This document shows, in pieces, positions 16,690 to 27,075 of a stretch of 40,518 nt of DNA. This DNA comes from Clostridiaceae bacterium (lineage in GTDB: Bacteria; Bacillota; Clostridia; Clostridiales; Clostridiaceae): NCBI GenBank assembly GCA_029219285.1, contig JAQXTC010000046.1, forward strand, positions 1 through 40,518, given 5' to 3'. The position numbers and the translations under genes were made by a program. Within the stretch, counting starts at the first letter, position 1. Each line of letters begins with the position of its first letter. Below the pieces are notes generated by a model, which worked only from the letters and a program-made list of their open reading frames with translations, had not been told where the DNA came from and ran no database searches.

Positions 16690-18210
16690 TTATTCTGAAG
16701 GTTGATTTTCTTTTGGTATATAGAAAGTGAAGCAAACTCCATTTTCTACATTGGTTAAAGAATATTTAAAGTTATGAAGTTCAAGTATATTCTTAACTAT
16801 AGGTAGTCCTAAACCAGTACTGTTAGTATTTCTTTGTCTAGCCTTATCAACCCTGTAGAATTTATCAAATAATTTATCCAAATTTACTTCTTCAATATGA
16901 GCATTCATATTTGTAATTGATATTTTATACAACTCATGGATGATATCAATAGCAATAATAATATCATTATGTTCAGGAGTGTACTTAATAGCATTTGTAA
17001 GTAGGTTAGTGAAAACTTGTTCCATCTGAAAAGTATCGGCTTTAACATATGAATAATCAGTATTTTCATTAAAGATTATAGTTAAATCTTTTTCAGATGC
17101 TGATAAAGTATGTTTACTAATTACTTTTCGAATAAGCCTATTAATATTGAATACTTCAAATTTAGGTTTTATTACACCTGATTCTAGTTTAGATAATTCA
17201 AGCATATTATTCACTAAAGTTGCCATTTTTTTTGACTCATCAATAATTGTTTCAAGATATATATGTGCATTTTCATCAGAGACAATACCATCTTTAATAC
17301 CTTCTGCATACCCCTCAATTATCCCTATAGGTGTTTTTAATTCATGACTTACAGAATTAACGAAGTCTTTACGCATTATTTCAAGATTACGTTCTTTTTC
17401 TATATCTTCTCTTAATTTTTGGTTTTTTAGTTGCAAATCTTTTAAAGCACTATCAAGGTTTGAAGATAAGAAGTTCAATGTATTAGCTAAACTACCAATC
17501 TCATCAGTTCTATCAGTGACACATTTTTCTTTAAAATTCATTTTACTCATCTGCATTGCTGCTTTATTTAATTTAATAAGTGGTTTAGAAATAAAATTTG
17601 AATAGAAAAATGATAAAAATATGGAGACAAATATAAAACCAATACACAAATATCTAAAAAATTCAGTCATTACTTCTGATGCTTCTTCAATAGGCTGAAT
17701 TGGAGCTACGACAATAACAAGAGCATCATTAGCTGAATTTATTGACATTGGTGACACTGCCCCTATTTTTTTATTGTTACTATTATTTTGAATGGTGAAT
17801 TCTTGAACTCGTATATCGCTTGAAGATAATACACTGCGCAAAATATCGGCATTACTAATAATCTCTTGACAAAAAGTGGTTAAGGAATTTACATTATCAG
17901 GGTTTTCACCGTATTTATCTAATGAAACCAAAGACTCGCCATCTAATGAAAATATAGCAATCTTTGAGTTTGTTGTGTCTTCAAAATCTAGCATTGCACT
18001 TTTTATGCTGGTGGTATTATTAAGCTGATAAGAATAATTTTGTTTGAATTTATACACTGCATTGCTTAAAATATTTTTCTTTTTCTCTACGTAAAAAGAA
18101 GGAAAGAAAAACACTTGAAAGATTGTAAGGATAGCTATCAAAATAAGAAGTGAACTTAATGTGATAACAAATAGCTTTGCAGATAACTTCTTTGAAAAGT
18201 AATTTTTCAT
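16690..18210 (-). CDS. Membrane sensor histidine kinase
   Basis: A 506-residue kinase. Order: TM1 (about 13-37), an extracytoplasmic sensor loop (about 38-183), TM2 (184-206), HAMP (207-260), coiled-coil, HisKA with phosphoacceptor H289 (VSHELKTP), and a C-terminal HATPase with an N-box (TNLLTNAIKYTP) and STGLGLPIV. The loop has a PAS/CHASE-like look (SKIAIFSLDGESL) but no clear ligand motif. The start overlaps the stop of the response regulator gene by one base (TAATG), so the pair is translationally coupled. No adjacent target gene reveals the signal. Confidence 0.94.
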   Translation of the reverse strand: MKNYFSKKLSAKLFVITLSSLLILIAILTIFQVFFFPSFYVEKKKNILSNAVYKFKQNYSYQLNNTTSIKSAMLDFEDTTNSKIAIFSLDGESLVSLDKYGENPDNVNSLTTFCQEIISNADILRSVLSSSDIRVQEFTIQNNSNNKKIGAVSPMSINSANDALVIVVAPIQPIEEASEVMTEFFRYLCIGFIFVSIFLSFFYSNFISKPLIKLNKAAMQMSKMNFKEKCVTDRTDEIGSLANTLNFLSSNLDSALKDLQLKNQKLREDIEKERNLEIMRKDFVNSVSHELKTPIGIIEGYAEGIKDGIVSDENAHIYLETIIDESKKMATLVNNMLELSKLESGVIKPKFEVFNINRLIRKVISKHTLSASEKDLTIIFNENTDYSYVKADTFQMEQVFTNLLTNAIKYTPEHNDIIIAIDIIHELYKISITNMNAHIEEVNLDKLFDKFYRVDKARQRNTNSTGLGLPIVKNILELHNFKYSLTNVENGVCFTFYIPKENQPSE

Positions 18211-18881
18211 TATTTCACCTCGAATTTATAACCGCTACCTCTAACAGTAACAATATAAGAAGCCTTTGTACCTAGTTTTTCTCTAAGACGTTTAACGTTT
18301 GTGTCTACAGTTCGTATGTCTCCATAATAATCCATTCCCCATACATGATCTAAAATATTATCTCTACTTAATGCTATGGATTCATTCGAAGTTAAATAAA
18401 TTAGTAGATCATATTCTTTTGGAGAAAGGGATAGAATTTTATCATTAACTTTCACTTCTTTAGAAAGCTTATTTATAACAAGACCATTAAAGTCTTGAAG
18501 ACTTGAATCAATATCTGTACGTGTTCTTTTTAATAATGCTTTTACTTTAGCTACAAGTACTTTTGGACTGAAAGGTTTTGTCATATAATCATCAGCACCA
18601 TATTCATAACCTTCAAGCTTGTCATCCTCTTGGCTTTTGGCAGTCAAAAGGATTACTGGAAGAGTAGAAACTTGGCGTATTTTTTCAAGCACAGTTAATC
18701 CATCCATTATTGGCATCATAATATCTAGGATTATAATATCTATTTTATTTTCTTTGAAAGATTTCAAGGCTTCTTCACCATTTTCAGCTTCATATACTAT
18801 AAAATCTTCTTTTAAAAAGTAATCTCGTAATAAAAATCGTATTCGAAGTTCATCTTCTACAATTAATATTGATTTTTTCAT
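18210..18881 (-). CDS. OmpR/PhoB-family response regulator
   Basis: A 223-residue regulator with a receiver domain (acidic pair E9-D10, phospho-acceptor D53, T80, K102 in TKPF) and a C-terminal winged-helix DNA-binding domain (about 128-222, ending VRGSGYKFEVK). It is the first gene of the pair and partner of the downstream kinase. It is divergent from the M16 protease operon; the shared intergenic region carries two copies of AAAGGGATATA 50 bases apart, but no defined operator. Confidence 0.95.
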   Translation of the reverse strand: MKKSILIVEDELRIRFLLRDYFLKEDFIVYEAENGEEALKSFKENKIDIIILDIMMPIMDGLTVLEKIRQVSTLPVILLTAKSQEDDKLEGYEYGADDYMTKPFSPKVLVAKVKALLKRTRTDIDSSLQDFNGLVINKLSKEVKVNDKILSLSPKEYDLLIYLTSNESIALSRDNILDHVWGMDYYGDIRTVDTNVKRLREKLGTKASYIVTVRGSGYKFEVK

Positions 18882-19048
18882 TTTTAATCTCCTTAAGTAA
18901 TATAAAAATTTAAAGTGGTTAATTTTTATTTATACTAACATTATATATAAAAATAAAGGGATATAAAATAGAAGAATAGAATAATATATTGTATTTATAT
19001 AGAAAAAGGGATATATTTAAAGTTACAGATGTGAATAGGAGATGTTTG

Positions 19049-20296
19049 ATGTTTAAGCTTAATTTTGATGTGAATAAATTTAAATTAGATAATGGATTGG
19101 AAATTTTAACAATAAAAAAAGACACTCAAATTTCATCCATTAATATTGGTATTAAAGTAGGTGCTATGTATGAAAGTATGGATGAAAAAGGAATAAGTCA
19201 TTTTATAGAACACATGCTTTTTAAAGGCACTAAAAAAAGAAATAATGAAGAATTAAATGAAGAACTTGAAGCCTTAGGCGGAGAGTATAATGCATATACA
19301 GATTATGATGCAACAGTTTATACAATAAGTTGCTTAAGTGAAGAATTGAAAAATGCGGTTGCATTACTTTCAGATATGGTTACATCGTCAGTATTTGATG
19401 AAGAAGAGTTAGAAAAAGAACGTGGGGTTATTTTAGCTGAAATAAGAACAAGTAAGGATGATATAGAAGATTTAAGTTTTACTAAAGTTAATGAAATAGC
19501 CTTTGTGAATAGTCCGTTAAGATATGATGTCACTGGAATAGAAGATAAAGTTAAAAACTTTACACAAAAAGATATAAAAAGTTTTTATGAAAAATATTAT
19601 ACTCCTAAAAATGCTTTAATAACTATAGTATCATCAATGGAACATGAAGAAGCTAGAGATTTAATTGAAAAAGAATTTGGGAATTGGATTGGAGATAAGG
19701 TTAAACAACCTAAGATAGTGCTAGAAAATAATATTCCGATAAAGAAAATAAGCTATAAAAATGATATGGAACAAAGTACTATAGTTTATTTGTATACATT
19801 TTATGATTTAGATAAGGAAAATGAACTTGCACTTAGAATTTTAAACCACAGACTTGGAGAAAGTGCAAATTCCTTATTATTTAGAGAAATAAGAGAAAAA
19901 AGAGGACTAGCTTACGATATTTATACACAGTTAGAAATGACAAAAAATATAAAAACTTTATATATCTATACAGCGGTATCTAATGAAGATGTAAATGAAA
20001 CTATTGAAGCTATAAATGAAACTCTTCAGTCAATTGTGTCAGGTAAAGTAGTTATTGGTGATAGGGATTTAGAAGTAATGAAAAAAGTTCATAAAACTGC
20101 TGTGATATCAACACTTGAGGATTCAGCAGAACTTTGTAATTATATACTACATCAAGAACTAGAAGGTGAAGATATATATGAATTTGTAAAGGATATGGAA
20201 GGATTAAATAATCTTGAAAAGGGAAGAATTTATGATGTATCTAGATTAGTTTTAAAAAATCCTAGTATTCATATATTAGCATCTTCAAAGGAGTAA
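19049..20296 (+). CDS. M16-family zinc protease (pitrilysin/processing-peptidase type)
   Basis: A 415-residue single-unit M16 protein. The inverted zinc motif HFIEH (HxxEH) is near residue 49, followed by the third-ligand region ALGGEYNAYTDYDATVY; the C-terminal half holds the substrate-binding ERLRGLAY-like segment (REKRGLAYDIY). These are cytoplasmic metalloproteases that degrade or process peptides. The frame is open back to a TTG at 18989, but AGGAGA at 19037-19042 places the start at ATG 19049, giving MFKLNFDVNKF. It leads an operon with recX two bases later. Confidence 0.9.
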   Translation: MFKLNFDVNKFKLDNGLEILTIKKDTQISSINIGIKVGAMYESMDEKGISHFIEHMLFKGTKKRNNEELNEELEALGGEYNAYTDYDATVYTISCLSEELKNAVALLSDMVTSSVFDEEELEKERGVILAEIRTSKDDIEDLSFTKVNEIAFVNSPLRYDVTGIEDKVKNFTQKDIKSFYEKYYTPKNALITIVSSMEHEEARDLIEKEFGNWIGDKVKQPKIVLENNIPIKKISYKNDMEQSTIVYLYTFYDLDKENELALRILNHRLGESANSLLFREIREKRGLAYDIYTQLEMTKNIKTLYIYTAVSNEDVNETIEAINETLQSIVSGKVVIGDRDLEVMKKVHKTAVISTLEDSAELCNYILHQELEGEDIYEFVKDMEGLNNLEKGRIYDVSRLVLKNPSIHILASSKE

Positions 20297-20298
20297 AA

Positions 20299-20937
20299 AT
20301 GGGAAAGATAACAAAAATAGAAATTCAGAAAAGAAACAAAGAAAGGGTTAATATATATATTGACAATGTTTATTCTTTTGCTGTTAATGCAGAACTTGTT
20401 TATAAAGAACATCTAAGTGTGAATGAAGAGGTTGATGAGGTAAAATTAAAGAGAATTGCTAGAGAAGAAAATTTATCAAGATGTAAAAATACTGCTCTTA
20501 GAATAGTTGAAAAAAGTTACAAAACTGAAAAAGAAATATATGATAGACTTATTGAAAAAGGATATGAGAAAGAAACCATAGATCCAGTTATAGAATTTCT
20601 AAAAGAATACAAGTTTATAAATGATGAAGCTTATGTAAAAATGTATACTAAAGATAGAATGAGAAATCAAGGGACTAATAAGATAAAGTATGCTTTGAAA
20701 AGAAAAGGCATAGAAAATGAAAAAATAGAAGAAGCATTGAGTCATATTTCAAAAGAGGATGAAAAATCCATTGCCAAAGAATTAGCAATGAAAAAATACA
20801 AGATGCTTGTTAAAAAAGAAGATGATAAGTATAAACTTTGGAATAAATTATGCAGATTTTTGGTGGCAAAGGGATATGATTATTCTTTGACCAAGGAAGT
20901 AATAAAAGAAGTAGTGTCAATTGATCCGGAGTTTTAA
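20299..20937 (+). CDS. recX: Regulatory protein RecX
   Basis: A 212-residue protein built of tandem three-helix repeats, with typical RecX segments ALRIVEKSYKTEKEIYDRL, VIEFLKEYKFINDEAYV and the RMRNQGTNKIKYALKRKGI pattern. RecX binds RecA filaments and limits recombinase activity. It starts two bases after the M16 gene and is followed 13 bases later by the transglutaminase gene. recA is not in the window. No LexA box was seen near this operon. Confidence 0.9.
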   Translation: MGKITKIEIQKRNKERVNIYIDNVYSFAVNAELVYKEHLSVNEEVDEVKLKRIAREENLSRCKNTALRIVEKSYKTEKEIYDRLIEKGYEKETIDPVIEFLKEYKFINDEAYVKMYTKDRMRNQGTNKIKYALKRKGIENEKIEEALSHISKEDEKSIAKELAMKKYKMLVKKEDDKYKLWNKLCRFLVAKGYDYSLTKEVIKEVVSIDPEF

Positions 20938-20950
20938 AAAGGAGGAAAGT

Positions 20951-22009
20951 ATGAACATTGATCTAGAAACAGTAATTTACATTATAGCTATTGGGGTATC
21001 AATAATATCATCTATATCAATGGTAAAAAGAACTACAAGCTTAAAGGAAGTTATAAAACCAATACTTGCAGGGTGCTCTACAATCATAACTTTTTTTCTT
21101 TTTTTAACATTGTTTGAGAACTTTAATCAAATATCTAATGAAATAATAGATAAATACTTTCAAACTACTGTTAATAAAGGATTAGTTAATATAGGAATTA
21201 TTGCTCTTATGTTTATTGCAGTTAAATTAGTAATAGAATCTATTCTTATGTTGATTAATTCTTTTGCTTTTCATAATTCTATAGACTATAGAGAGAAACA
21301 TAAACCTATACTTTTAGTTTTTGCAGTGATTTTTGGGGCTGTTAGAGGTATGATTATATTAGTACTAATTTGTATACCATTTGTATTTTATAACAGCATA
21401 GCAGATAGCAATAAACGAATAGATGTTTTTGATAATTTTCATATATATAATAAAGTAGAAAAGCTAGTGGATAGTAATAAAATAAAGAATATATCTAATG
21501 GACTCTTACAAAATGTTACTGAGAATCAAGTATATTATTATAATGGAATAACTATAGATGAAGGAGTTAAATCCAATGCAAGTATTGAAAAAAAAGCTAA
21601 AGATATAGTTAAGAATTATTCTAAAGATAGAGAAAAAGCAAAAGCATTATACACATGGGTTGGTGGTAGTATCACTTATGATGATAATAAAGCAACTAAA
21701 GTGTTAAGTGGACAAACGGGGTATGAAAGCGGTGCAATCCCAACATTTAATAGTAAAAGAGGAATATGCTTTGATTATTCATGCTTATATACTGCTATGG
21801 CAAAATCAGTTGGATTAAAAACTAGAGTTATAATTGGTGAAGCTTATAATGGTAAAGAATTTGTAAGTCATTCTTGGAATCAGGTATATTTAGCTGATGA
21901 AGGTAAATGGGTTAACTTGGATTGTACATTTTATAGTGCTGGTAATTACTTTGATAATAGTAACTTTAATTCAGAACACAGACAAACTAGTGTGGCAGGA
22001 GAATTTTAA
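20951..22009 (+). CDS. Membrane-anchored transglutaminase-like protein
   Basis: A 352-residue protein. The first about 145 residues form four membrane helices; the fourth (FGAVRGMIILVLICIPF) resembles a CvpA-type segment. The C-terminal transglutaminase core has the Cys-His-Asp triad in GICFDYSC, FVSHSWN and WVNLDC. By family, such domains act as proteases, cross-linkers or peptidases; here the core is probably outside the membrane. The start ATG follows GGAGGAAAG; an upstream TTG at 20921 overlaps recX and lacks a ribosome site. Third gene of the M16-recX operon. Function unknown. Confidence 0.83.
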   Translation: MNIDLETVIYIIAIGVSIISSISMVKRTTSLKEVIKPILAGCSTIITFFLFLTLFENFNQISNEIIDKYFQTTVNKGLVNIGIIALMFIAVKLVIESILMLINSFAFHNSIDYREKHKPILLVFAVIFGAVRGMIILVLICIPFVFYNSIADSNKRIDVFDNFHIYNKVEKLVDSNKIKNISNGLLQNVTENQVYYYNGITIDEGVKSNASIEKKAKDIVKNYSKDREKAKALYTWVGGSITYDDNKATKVLSGQTGYESGAIPTFNSKRGICFDYSCLYTAMAKSVGLKTRVIIGEAYNGKEFVSHSWNQVYLADEGKWVNLDCTFYSAGNYFDNSNFNSEHRQTSVAGEF

Positions 22010-22015
22010 ATAATA

Positions 22016-22078
22016 AAGCTATAGCTGTTGACGTGAAGAATTTTACAATTAATTCGCTAATGTCAATAGCTATAGCTT
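22016..22078. terminator. Large inverted repeat, possible bidirectional terminator
   Basis: A 17-bp stem (22016-22032 with 22062-22078, one G-T) around a 29-base loop that can itself pair GAATT with AATTC. It sits between convergent genes as a terminator would, but flanking T tracts are short and interrupted on both sides. Confidence 0.6.
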
Positions 22079-22091
22079 ATATTTTGAGATT

Positions 22092-22445
22092 TTATTGCTT
22101 TTTAAATCTTGTGGTAATTAATTTTATAGCTTTTTCGCAATCTATGTCTTCATTATTTAATGACCATGCCATATTAAAATTAATAAGTGCTTTGTTTGTT
22201 ATATCTTTCATAGCATAACAATATCCTAAATTAAAATAATATTTACTTTCCTTATGTAATAATAAGGCGTTTTTTATCATTTTTATTGCATTATCATAGT
22301 CCTTTAATTTAATGAAACAAACACCAGCATTGTAGTAGGAGCAAGCTTCATTATCTTTAGTTTCTATAGCTTTTTTATAGTAATCTATAGCTCTTTTATA
22401 ATCTTGCGTATTATAGAGTTTGTTACCTTCATTAAAAAAGTTCAT
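22092..22445 (-). CDS. TPR-repeat protein
   Basis: A 117-residue soluble protein made of about three tetratricopeptide repeats (NEGNKLYNTQDYKRAIDYYK; YNAGVCFIKLKDYDNAIKMI; FNLGYCYAMKDITNKALINF). TPRs act as protein-binding scaffolds. The frame is open to 22496, but AGGAGGTAAC directly precedes the ATG at 22445, which is chosen. Isolated on its strand between the transglutaminase and the dehydratase activator; partner unknown. Confidence 0.83.
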   Translation of the reverse strand: MNFFNEGNKLYNTQDYKRAIDYYKKAIETKDNEACSYYNAGVCFIKLKDYDNAIKMIKNALLLHKESKYYFNLGYCYAMKDITNKALINFNMAWSLNNEDIDCEKAIKLITTRFKKQ

Positions 22446-22580
22446 GTTACCTCCTAAGACGTTACTACAATTGTTATCTATAATAAGTATAGACATAGCT
22501 TTTATATTATATACAAAATAAATACTAGTTATTCCAGTATTACATAAAGTTTAAATCAATCTTAAAAAAAAGGGCATAAC

Positions 22581-22608
22581 TTGAAAAAGCTTCAGTGATG
22601 GTTATAAT
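22581..22608 (+). promoter_or_regulatory. Promoter of the dehydratase-activator gene
   Basis: TTGAAA at 22581-22586 and TATAAT at 22603-22608 have a 16-base spacer; the start codon is 37 bases further on. Confidence 0.6.
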
Positions 22609-22645
22609 AGTAAAGTAGGTATATTTTTGTTAAGTAGGTGTAAAA

Positions 22646-25600
22646 ATGAAAAATTATAATATGGGCCTTGATGTAGGTTCAACTACAGTAAAAGTAGTGC
22701 TATTAGATGAAAATGAGAATATAGTTTATAGTGAATATCGTAGACATTTTTCAGACATAAGAAGTACAATAATCGGATTAATACAAGAAGCTTATGAAAA
22801 AGTAGGTGAAGTAGAAACTACAATAAGTGTTACTGGATCTGGTGGATTATCTGTATCTAAATGGCTAGGAATAAATTTTGTGCAAGAAGTTATTGCATGT
22901 ACAAAAACTGTTGAAGAATTAATTCCTGAAACAGATGTAGCTATAGAACTTGGTGGTGAAGATGCTAAAATCACTTATTTTAAAGGCGGTATAGAACAAA
23001 GAATGAATGGTTCATGTGCAGGTGGTACAGGAGCATTTATTGATCAAATGGCAACACTACTAAATACAGATGCTAAAGGTCTTAATGAACTTGCTAAGAA
23101 ACATACTATAATTTATCCAATAGCATCAAGATGCGGAGTATTTGCTAAAACAGATGTGCAACCATTAATAAATGAAGGTGCTAAGGTTGAAGATATTGCA
23201 GCATCAATACTTCAAGCTGTTGTTAATCAAACAATTAGTGGACTAGCATGTGGTAAACCTATAAAAGGGAAAGTAGCGTTTTTAGGAGGACCATTATATT
23301 TCTTGTCGGAATTAAGACAAAGATTTATTGATACATTAGAACTAACAGATGAAGATATAATTTTTCCTGATAATTCACAATTATTTGTTGCATATGGTGC
23401 AGCAATATTATCTAGAAAATATGAAATTGTTTCATTTAAAGATTTAGTATCAAAAGTTGAAAAAATTCATGGTGTTGAAGATGATAATGTAGATAGACTT
23501 GAACCATTATTTAAAAATGAAGAAGAATATAAAGAATTTGCTGAAAGACATGCTAAGGCAAAGGCTAGAAGAAGAGATTTAGCATCTTATAAAGGTAAGG
23601 CTTATCTAGGGATTGACGCAGGTTCTACAACAACAAAAGTTGTATTAATTGGCGAGGATGGAAGCATATTATATGATTTTTATGGCAGTAATGAAGGAAG
23701 TCCATTAAACAGAGTTATTTTCATAATGAAAGATTTATTTTCTAAGATGCCTGAGGGAGTAGAAATAGTAAATTCAACAGTTACAGGATATGGAGAAGCC
23801 TTAATTAAAGCAGCATTACATGTGGACCTAGGCGAAATTGAAACTATTGCCCATTACAAGGCTGCTGAGTATTTTTTACCTGGTGTTGACTTTATATTAG
23901 ATATTGGTGGACAAGATATGAAATGTTTAAGAGTGAAGAATGGAGTTATTGATTCAATACTTTTAAATGAAGCTTGTTCTTCAGGATGTGGATCATTTTT
24001 AGAAACTTTTGCTAAATCATTAGATATGAGTGTTGCTAGTTTTTCCAAAGAAGCACTAACCTCTAAGGCGCCAGTTGATTTGGGTTCAAGATGTACTGTA
24101 TTTATGAATTCGAGAGTAAAACAAGCGCAAAAAGAAGGCGCTGAAGTTTCGGATATATCAGCAGGACTTTCATATTCAGTAATCAAAAATGCTTTATTTA
24201 AGGTTATAAAAATAAGAGAACCTAAGGCGATGGGGAAAAAGATAATAGTTCAAGGAGGTACATTCTATAATGAAGCTGTACTTAGAAGTTTTGAACTTAT
24301 ATCTAAAAGAGAAGCTGTAAGACCAGATATTGCTGGACTTATGGGTGCTTTTGGTGCAGCCTTGATTGCTAAAGAAAGATATGTTGAAGGAAATAAATCT
24401 TCATTAATTGCTAGAGATAAAATTGATAGTTTTACAATGACATCTGATTTTAGAAGATGTGGCAAGTGCGGAAATAACTGTTTATTAACAATAAATAAAT
24501 TCTCAACAGAAGAAGAATTTATTTCAGGAAATAGATGTGAAAGAGGATTAGGTATTGATAAGATAAAAAATGAAGTGCCAAATCTTTATAAGTACAAGCT
24601 TCAAAGAACTTTTGGTTATAAACCATTAAAGAAGGAAGAAGCCAAAAGGGGAGTTATAGGTATTCCAAGGGTATTAAATATGTATGAAAATTATCCATTC
24701 TGGTTTACTTTATTAACTAAGCTTGGATTTAGGGTTGAACTTTCGCCAATTTCAAGTAAAAAAATATATGAATTAGGAATAGAAACAATACCATCAGAAT
24801 CAGCTTGTTATCCAGCTAAGATTTCTCATGGTCATATAATGGCTTTAATAAATAGAGGAATAAAAACAATATTTTATCCATGTATTCCTTATGAAAGAAT
24901 AGAATTTAATGATGCAAACAATCATTATAATTGTCCAATGGTAACTTCTTATCCGGAAGTAATTAGAAATAATATGGATGTTTTAAAAGAAAAAAATATT
25001 AAATTCATACAACCTTTCTTTTCATTAGCAGATAAAGATGCACTAGTTAAGAGAATAGAGGAAGAATTTAAAGATTTTAATGTTACTAGAAGTGAAGCTA
25101 AAGAAGCAGTGGAAGCTGCGTACAATGAAAGAGCTTCTTTTGATAAAGATTTAAGAAATAAGGGCAAAGAAGTTCTAGAATATCTAAATAAGACTGGTAA
25201 GAAGGGAATTGTACTAGCAGGTAGACCATATCACATTGATCCTGAAATAAACCATGGTATTCCAGATATAATTACTTCATTTGATATGGCAGTATTAACA
25301 GAAGATAGTATTGCTTACTTAGGGGAGCTAGATACTTCACTTAGAGTTGTAGATCAATGGATGTATCACTCAAGATTATATAGAGCAGCAGCTTTTGTTT
25401 CAAAACAAAGTAATTTAGAACTTATTCAACTTAATTCCTTTGGATGTGGACTTGATGCGGTAACAACAGATCAAGTTGCAGATATAATGGCATCTAAAGG
25501 GAAGATATATACATGTTTGAAAATTGATGAGGGTAATAACTTAGGAGCAGCAAAGATAAGAATAAGGTCACTAAAAGCTGCAATTGAGGAAAGAGAAAGA

Positions 25601-26935
25601 AATAATTATGTCCCTGTAGAAGAAGACATATCATATGATAATCCAGTGTTTACAAAGGAAATGAGAAAAACTCATACAATATTAATACCACAAATGTCGC
25701 CTATTCACTTTAATTTGGTTGAAGATGCAGTAAGTTCTTGTGGATATAATGTAGTAGTTTTACCATCTATAGATACAGAGGCAGTTGATGAAGGGTTAAA
25801 ATATGTAAACAATGATGCTTGTTATCCATCAATTCTTGTTGTTGGACAAATGATTCATGCATTGAAGTCAGGTAAATATGATTTGAACAATACATCTGTT
25901 ATTATTTCACAAACTGGCGGTGGATGTAGAGCCACAAACTATATTGGATTTATAAAGAAAGCACTAAAAGAAGCAGGATTTTCAAATGTGCCAATACTTT
26001 CATTAAATGCAGTTGGTCTTGAAAAACAACCAGGATTTAAAATAACGTTACCTTTAGTGAAAAGAGGTCTTATGGCATTAATCTATGGTGACTTGTTTAT
26101 GAGAGTTTTATATGCAACAAGACCTTATGAGAAAGTTAAAGGGTCAGCTAATAAACTTTATGAAAAATGGAATGAAATAGCTAGAGAAAATGTTAAGAAT
26201 GGTAGTAAGAGAGAATTTAATTCTAATGTTAAAAAAATAATTAAGGAATTTGATGAATTAGATTTATTAGATATTGTTAAACCTAAGGTTGGTCTTGTAG
26301 GTGAAATATTAGTTAAATTCCATCCAACAGCTAATAACGATGTAGTTAAGACAATTGAAGAAGAGGGAGCAGAAGCTGTAATGCCTGATTTAATGGATTT
26401 CTTCTTCTATTCAGCTTACGATGCTAAGTTTAAATATGAAAAACTTGCAGGCGGAAGAATGTCAAAAAATCTTAACATGATAGCTATCAAATATATGGAA
26501 AGCTATAGAAAAACTATGAAAAAAGCGTTAAATGCATCAAAGAGGTTCCATGCACCAAAACATATAAAAGAACTTGGAGATATGGCATCCCCAATTCTTT
26601 CACTTGGAAACCAAACTGGAGAAGGATGGTTTTTAACAGCAGAAATGATAGAACTTATAGAAAGTGGTGCAGATAATATAATATGTATGCAGCCATTTGC
26701 ATGTCTTCCTAATCATGTAACAGGTAAAGGAATGATAAAGGTTCTAAAAGAAAAATATCCTAAAGCGAACATTGTTGCAGTTGATTATGATCCAGGCGCA
26801 TCTCATGTTAATCAAATAAATAGAATTAAATTGATGTTATCAGTAGCATTCAATAAACTGGAAGAGAAGACATTAGAACTCCCTGGAGATAAAGAAATAG
26901 AAAGTGATAATGCTGTTATTACATTAGATCGTTAA
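22646..26935 (+). CDS. Giant 2-hydroxyacyl-CoA dehydratase activator-like protein (two ASKHA ATPase domains plus DUF2229 and dehydratase-like region)
   Basis: A 1429-residue protein. Residues about 4-260 and 318-580 are two BadF/BcrA-type ATPase domains. Each keeps its own cluster cysteines: C124 and C163 in the first, C443 or C447 and C483 in the second, with a 39-residue spacing in the first like that of HgdC activators. A cysteine set C605, C608, C612 and C631 (CGKCGNNC) follows and may bind metal. The DUF2229 region (about 667-890) and a region resembling dehydratase D-subunits (about 1000-1390) complete it. In such systems the activator passes electrons at very low potential to a dehydratase. 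No separate dehydratase, electrofer or CoA-transferase gene is adjacent, so the true substrate is unknown. Cytoplasmic; monocistronic. Confidence 0.88.
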   Translation: MKNYNMGLDVGSTTVKVVLLDENENIVYSEYRRHFSDIRSTIIGLIQEAYEKVGEVETTISVTGSGGLSVSKWLGINFVQEVIACTKTVEELIPETDVAIELGGEDAKITYFKGGIEQRMNGSCAGGTGAFIDQMATLLNTDAKGLNELAKKHTIIYPIASRCGVFAKTDVQPLINEGAKVEDIAASILQAVVNQTISGLACGKPIKGKVAFLGGPLYFLSELRQRFIDTLELTDEDIIFPDNSQLFVAYGAAILSRKYEIVSFKDLVSKVEKIHGVEDDNVDRLEPLFKNEEEYKEFAERHAKAKARRRDLASYKGKAYLGIDAGSTTTKVVLIGEDGSILYDFYGSNEGSPLNRVIFIMKDLFSKMPEGVEIVNSTVTGYGEALIKAALHVDLGEIETIAHYKAAEYFLPGVDFILDIGGQDMKCLRVKNGVIDSILLNEACSSGCGSFLETFAKSLDMSVASFSKEALTSKAPVDLGSRCTVFMNSRVKQAQKEGAEVSDISAGLSYSVIKNALFKVIKIREPKAMGKKIIVQGGTFYNEAVLRSFELISKREAVRPDIAGLMGAFGAALIAKERYVEGNKSSLIARDKIDSFTMTSDFRRCGKCGNNCLLTINKFSTEEEFISGNRCERGLGIDKIKNEVPNLYKYKLQRTFGYKPLKKEEAKRGVIGIPRVLNMYENYPFWFTLLTKLGFRVELSPISSKKIYELGIETIPSESACYPAKISHGHIMALINRGIKTIFYPCIPYERIEFNDANNHYNCPMVTSYPEVIRNNMDVLKEKNIKFIQPFFSLADKDALVKRIEEEFKDFNVTRSEAKEAVEAAYNERASFDKDLRNKGKEVLEYLNKTGKKGIVLAGRPYHIDPEINHGIPDIITSFDMAVLTEDSIAYLGELDTSLRVVDQWMYHSRLYRAAAFVSKQSNLELIQLNSFGCGLDAVTTDQVADIMASKGKIYTCLKIDEGNNLGAAKIRIRSLKAAIEERERNNYVPVEEDISYDNPVFTKEMRKTHTILIPQMSPIHFNLVEDAVSSCGYNVVVLPSIDTEAVDEGLKYVNNDACYPSILVVGQMIHALKSGKYDLNNTSVIISQTGGGCRATNYIGFIKKALKEAGFSNVPILSLNAVGLEKQPGFKITLPLVKRGLMALIYGDLFMRVLYATRPYEKVKGSANKLYEKWNEIARENVKNGSKREFNSNVKKIIKEFDELDLLDIVKPKVGLVGEILVKFHPTANNDVVKTIEEEGAEAVMPDLMDFFFYSAYDAKFKYEKLAGGRMSKNLNMIAIKYMESYRKTMKKALNASKRFHAPKHIKELGDMASPILSLGNQTGEGWFLTAEMIELIESGADNIICMQPFACLPNHVTGKGMIKVLKEKYPKANIVAVDYDPGASHVNQINRIKLMLSVAFNKLEEKTLELPGDKEIESDNAVITLDR

Positions 26936-26953
26936 TATTTGTGCGAATAAGTT

Positions 26954-26990
26954 AAAAGTGTTGATTCAAAGAATCAACACTTTTTTGTTT
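26954..26990 (+). terminator. Terminator of the dehydratase-activator gene
   Basis: A perfect 14-bp stem (26954-26967 with 26971-26984) around a three-base loop, continuing into a T-rich tract. Confidence 0.9.
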
Positions 26991-27018
26991 TCGAAAATAT
27001 AATATAATTTAGTAATAT

Positions 27019-27047
27019 TTGAATAAATTATGCGATTTTGATATAAT
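27019..27047 (+). promoter_or_regulatory. Promoter of the zinc-ribbon membrane protein genes
   Basis: TTGAAT at 27019-27024, 17-base spacer, TATAAT at 27042-27047; the start codon is 29 bases further on. Confidence 0.65.
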
Positions 27048-27075
27048 AAATTATCGAAAATAAGGAGGAATAGTA

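Noticed and set aside
22033-22218. A 61-codon plus-strand frame after the transglutaminase gene
   Set aside because: It lies within the large inverted repeat and opposite the TPR gene, and has no ribosome site.
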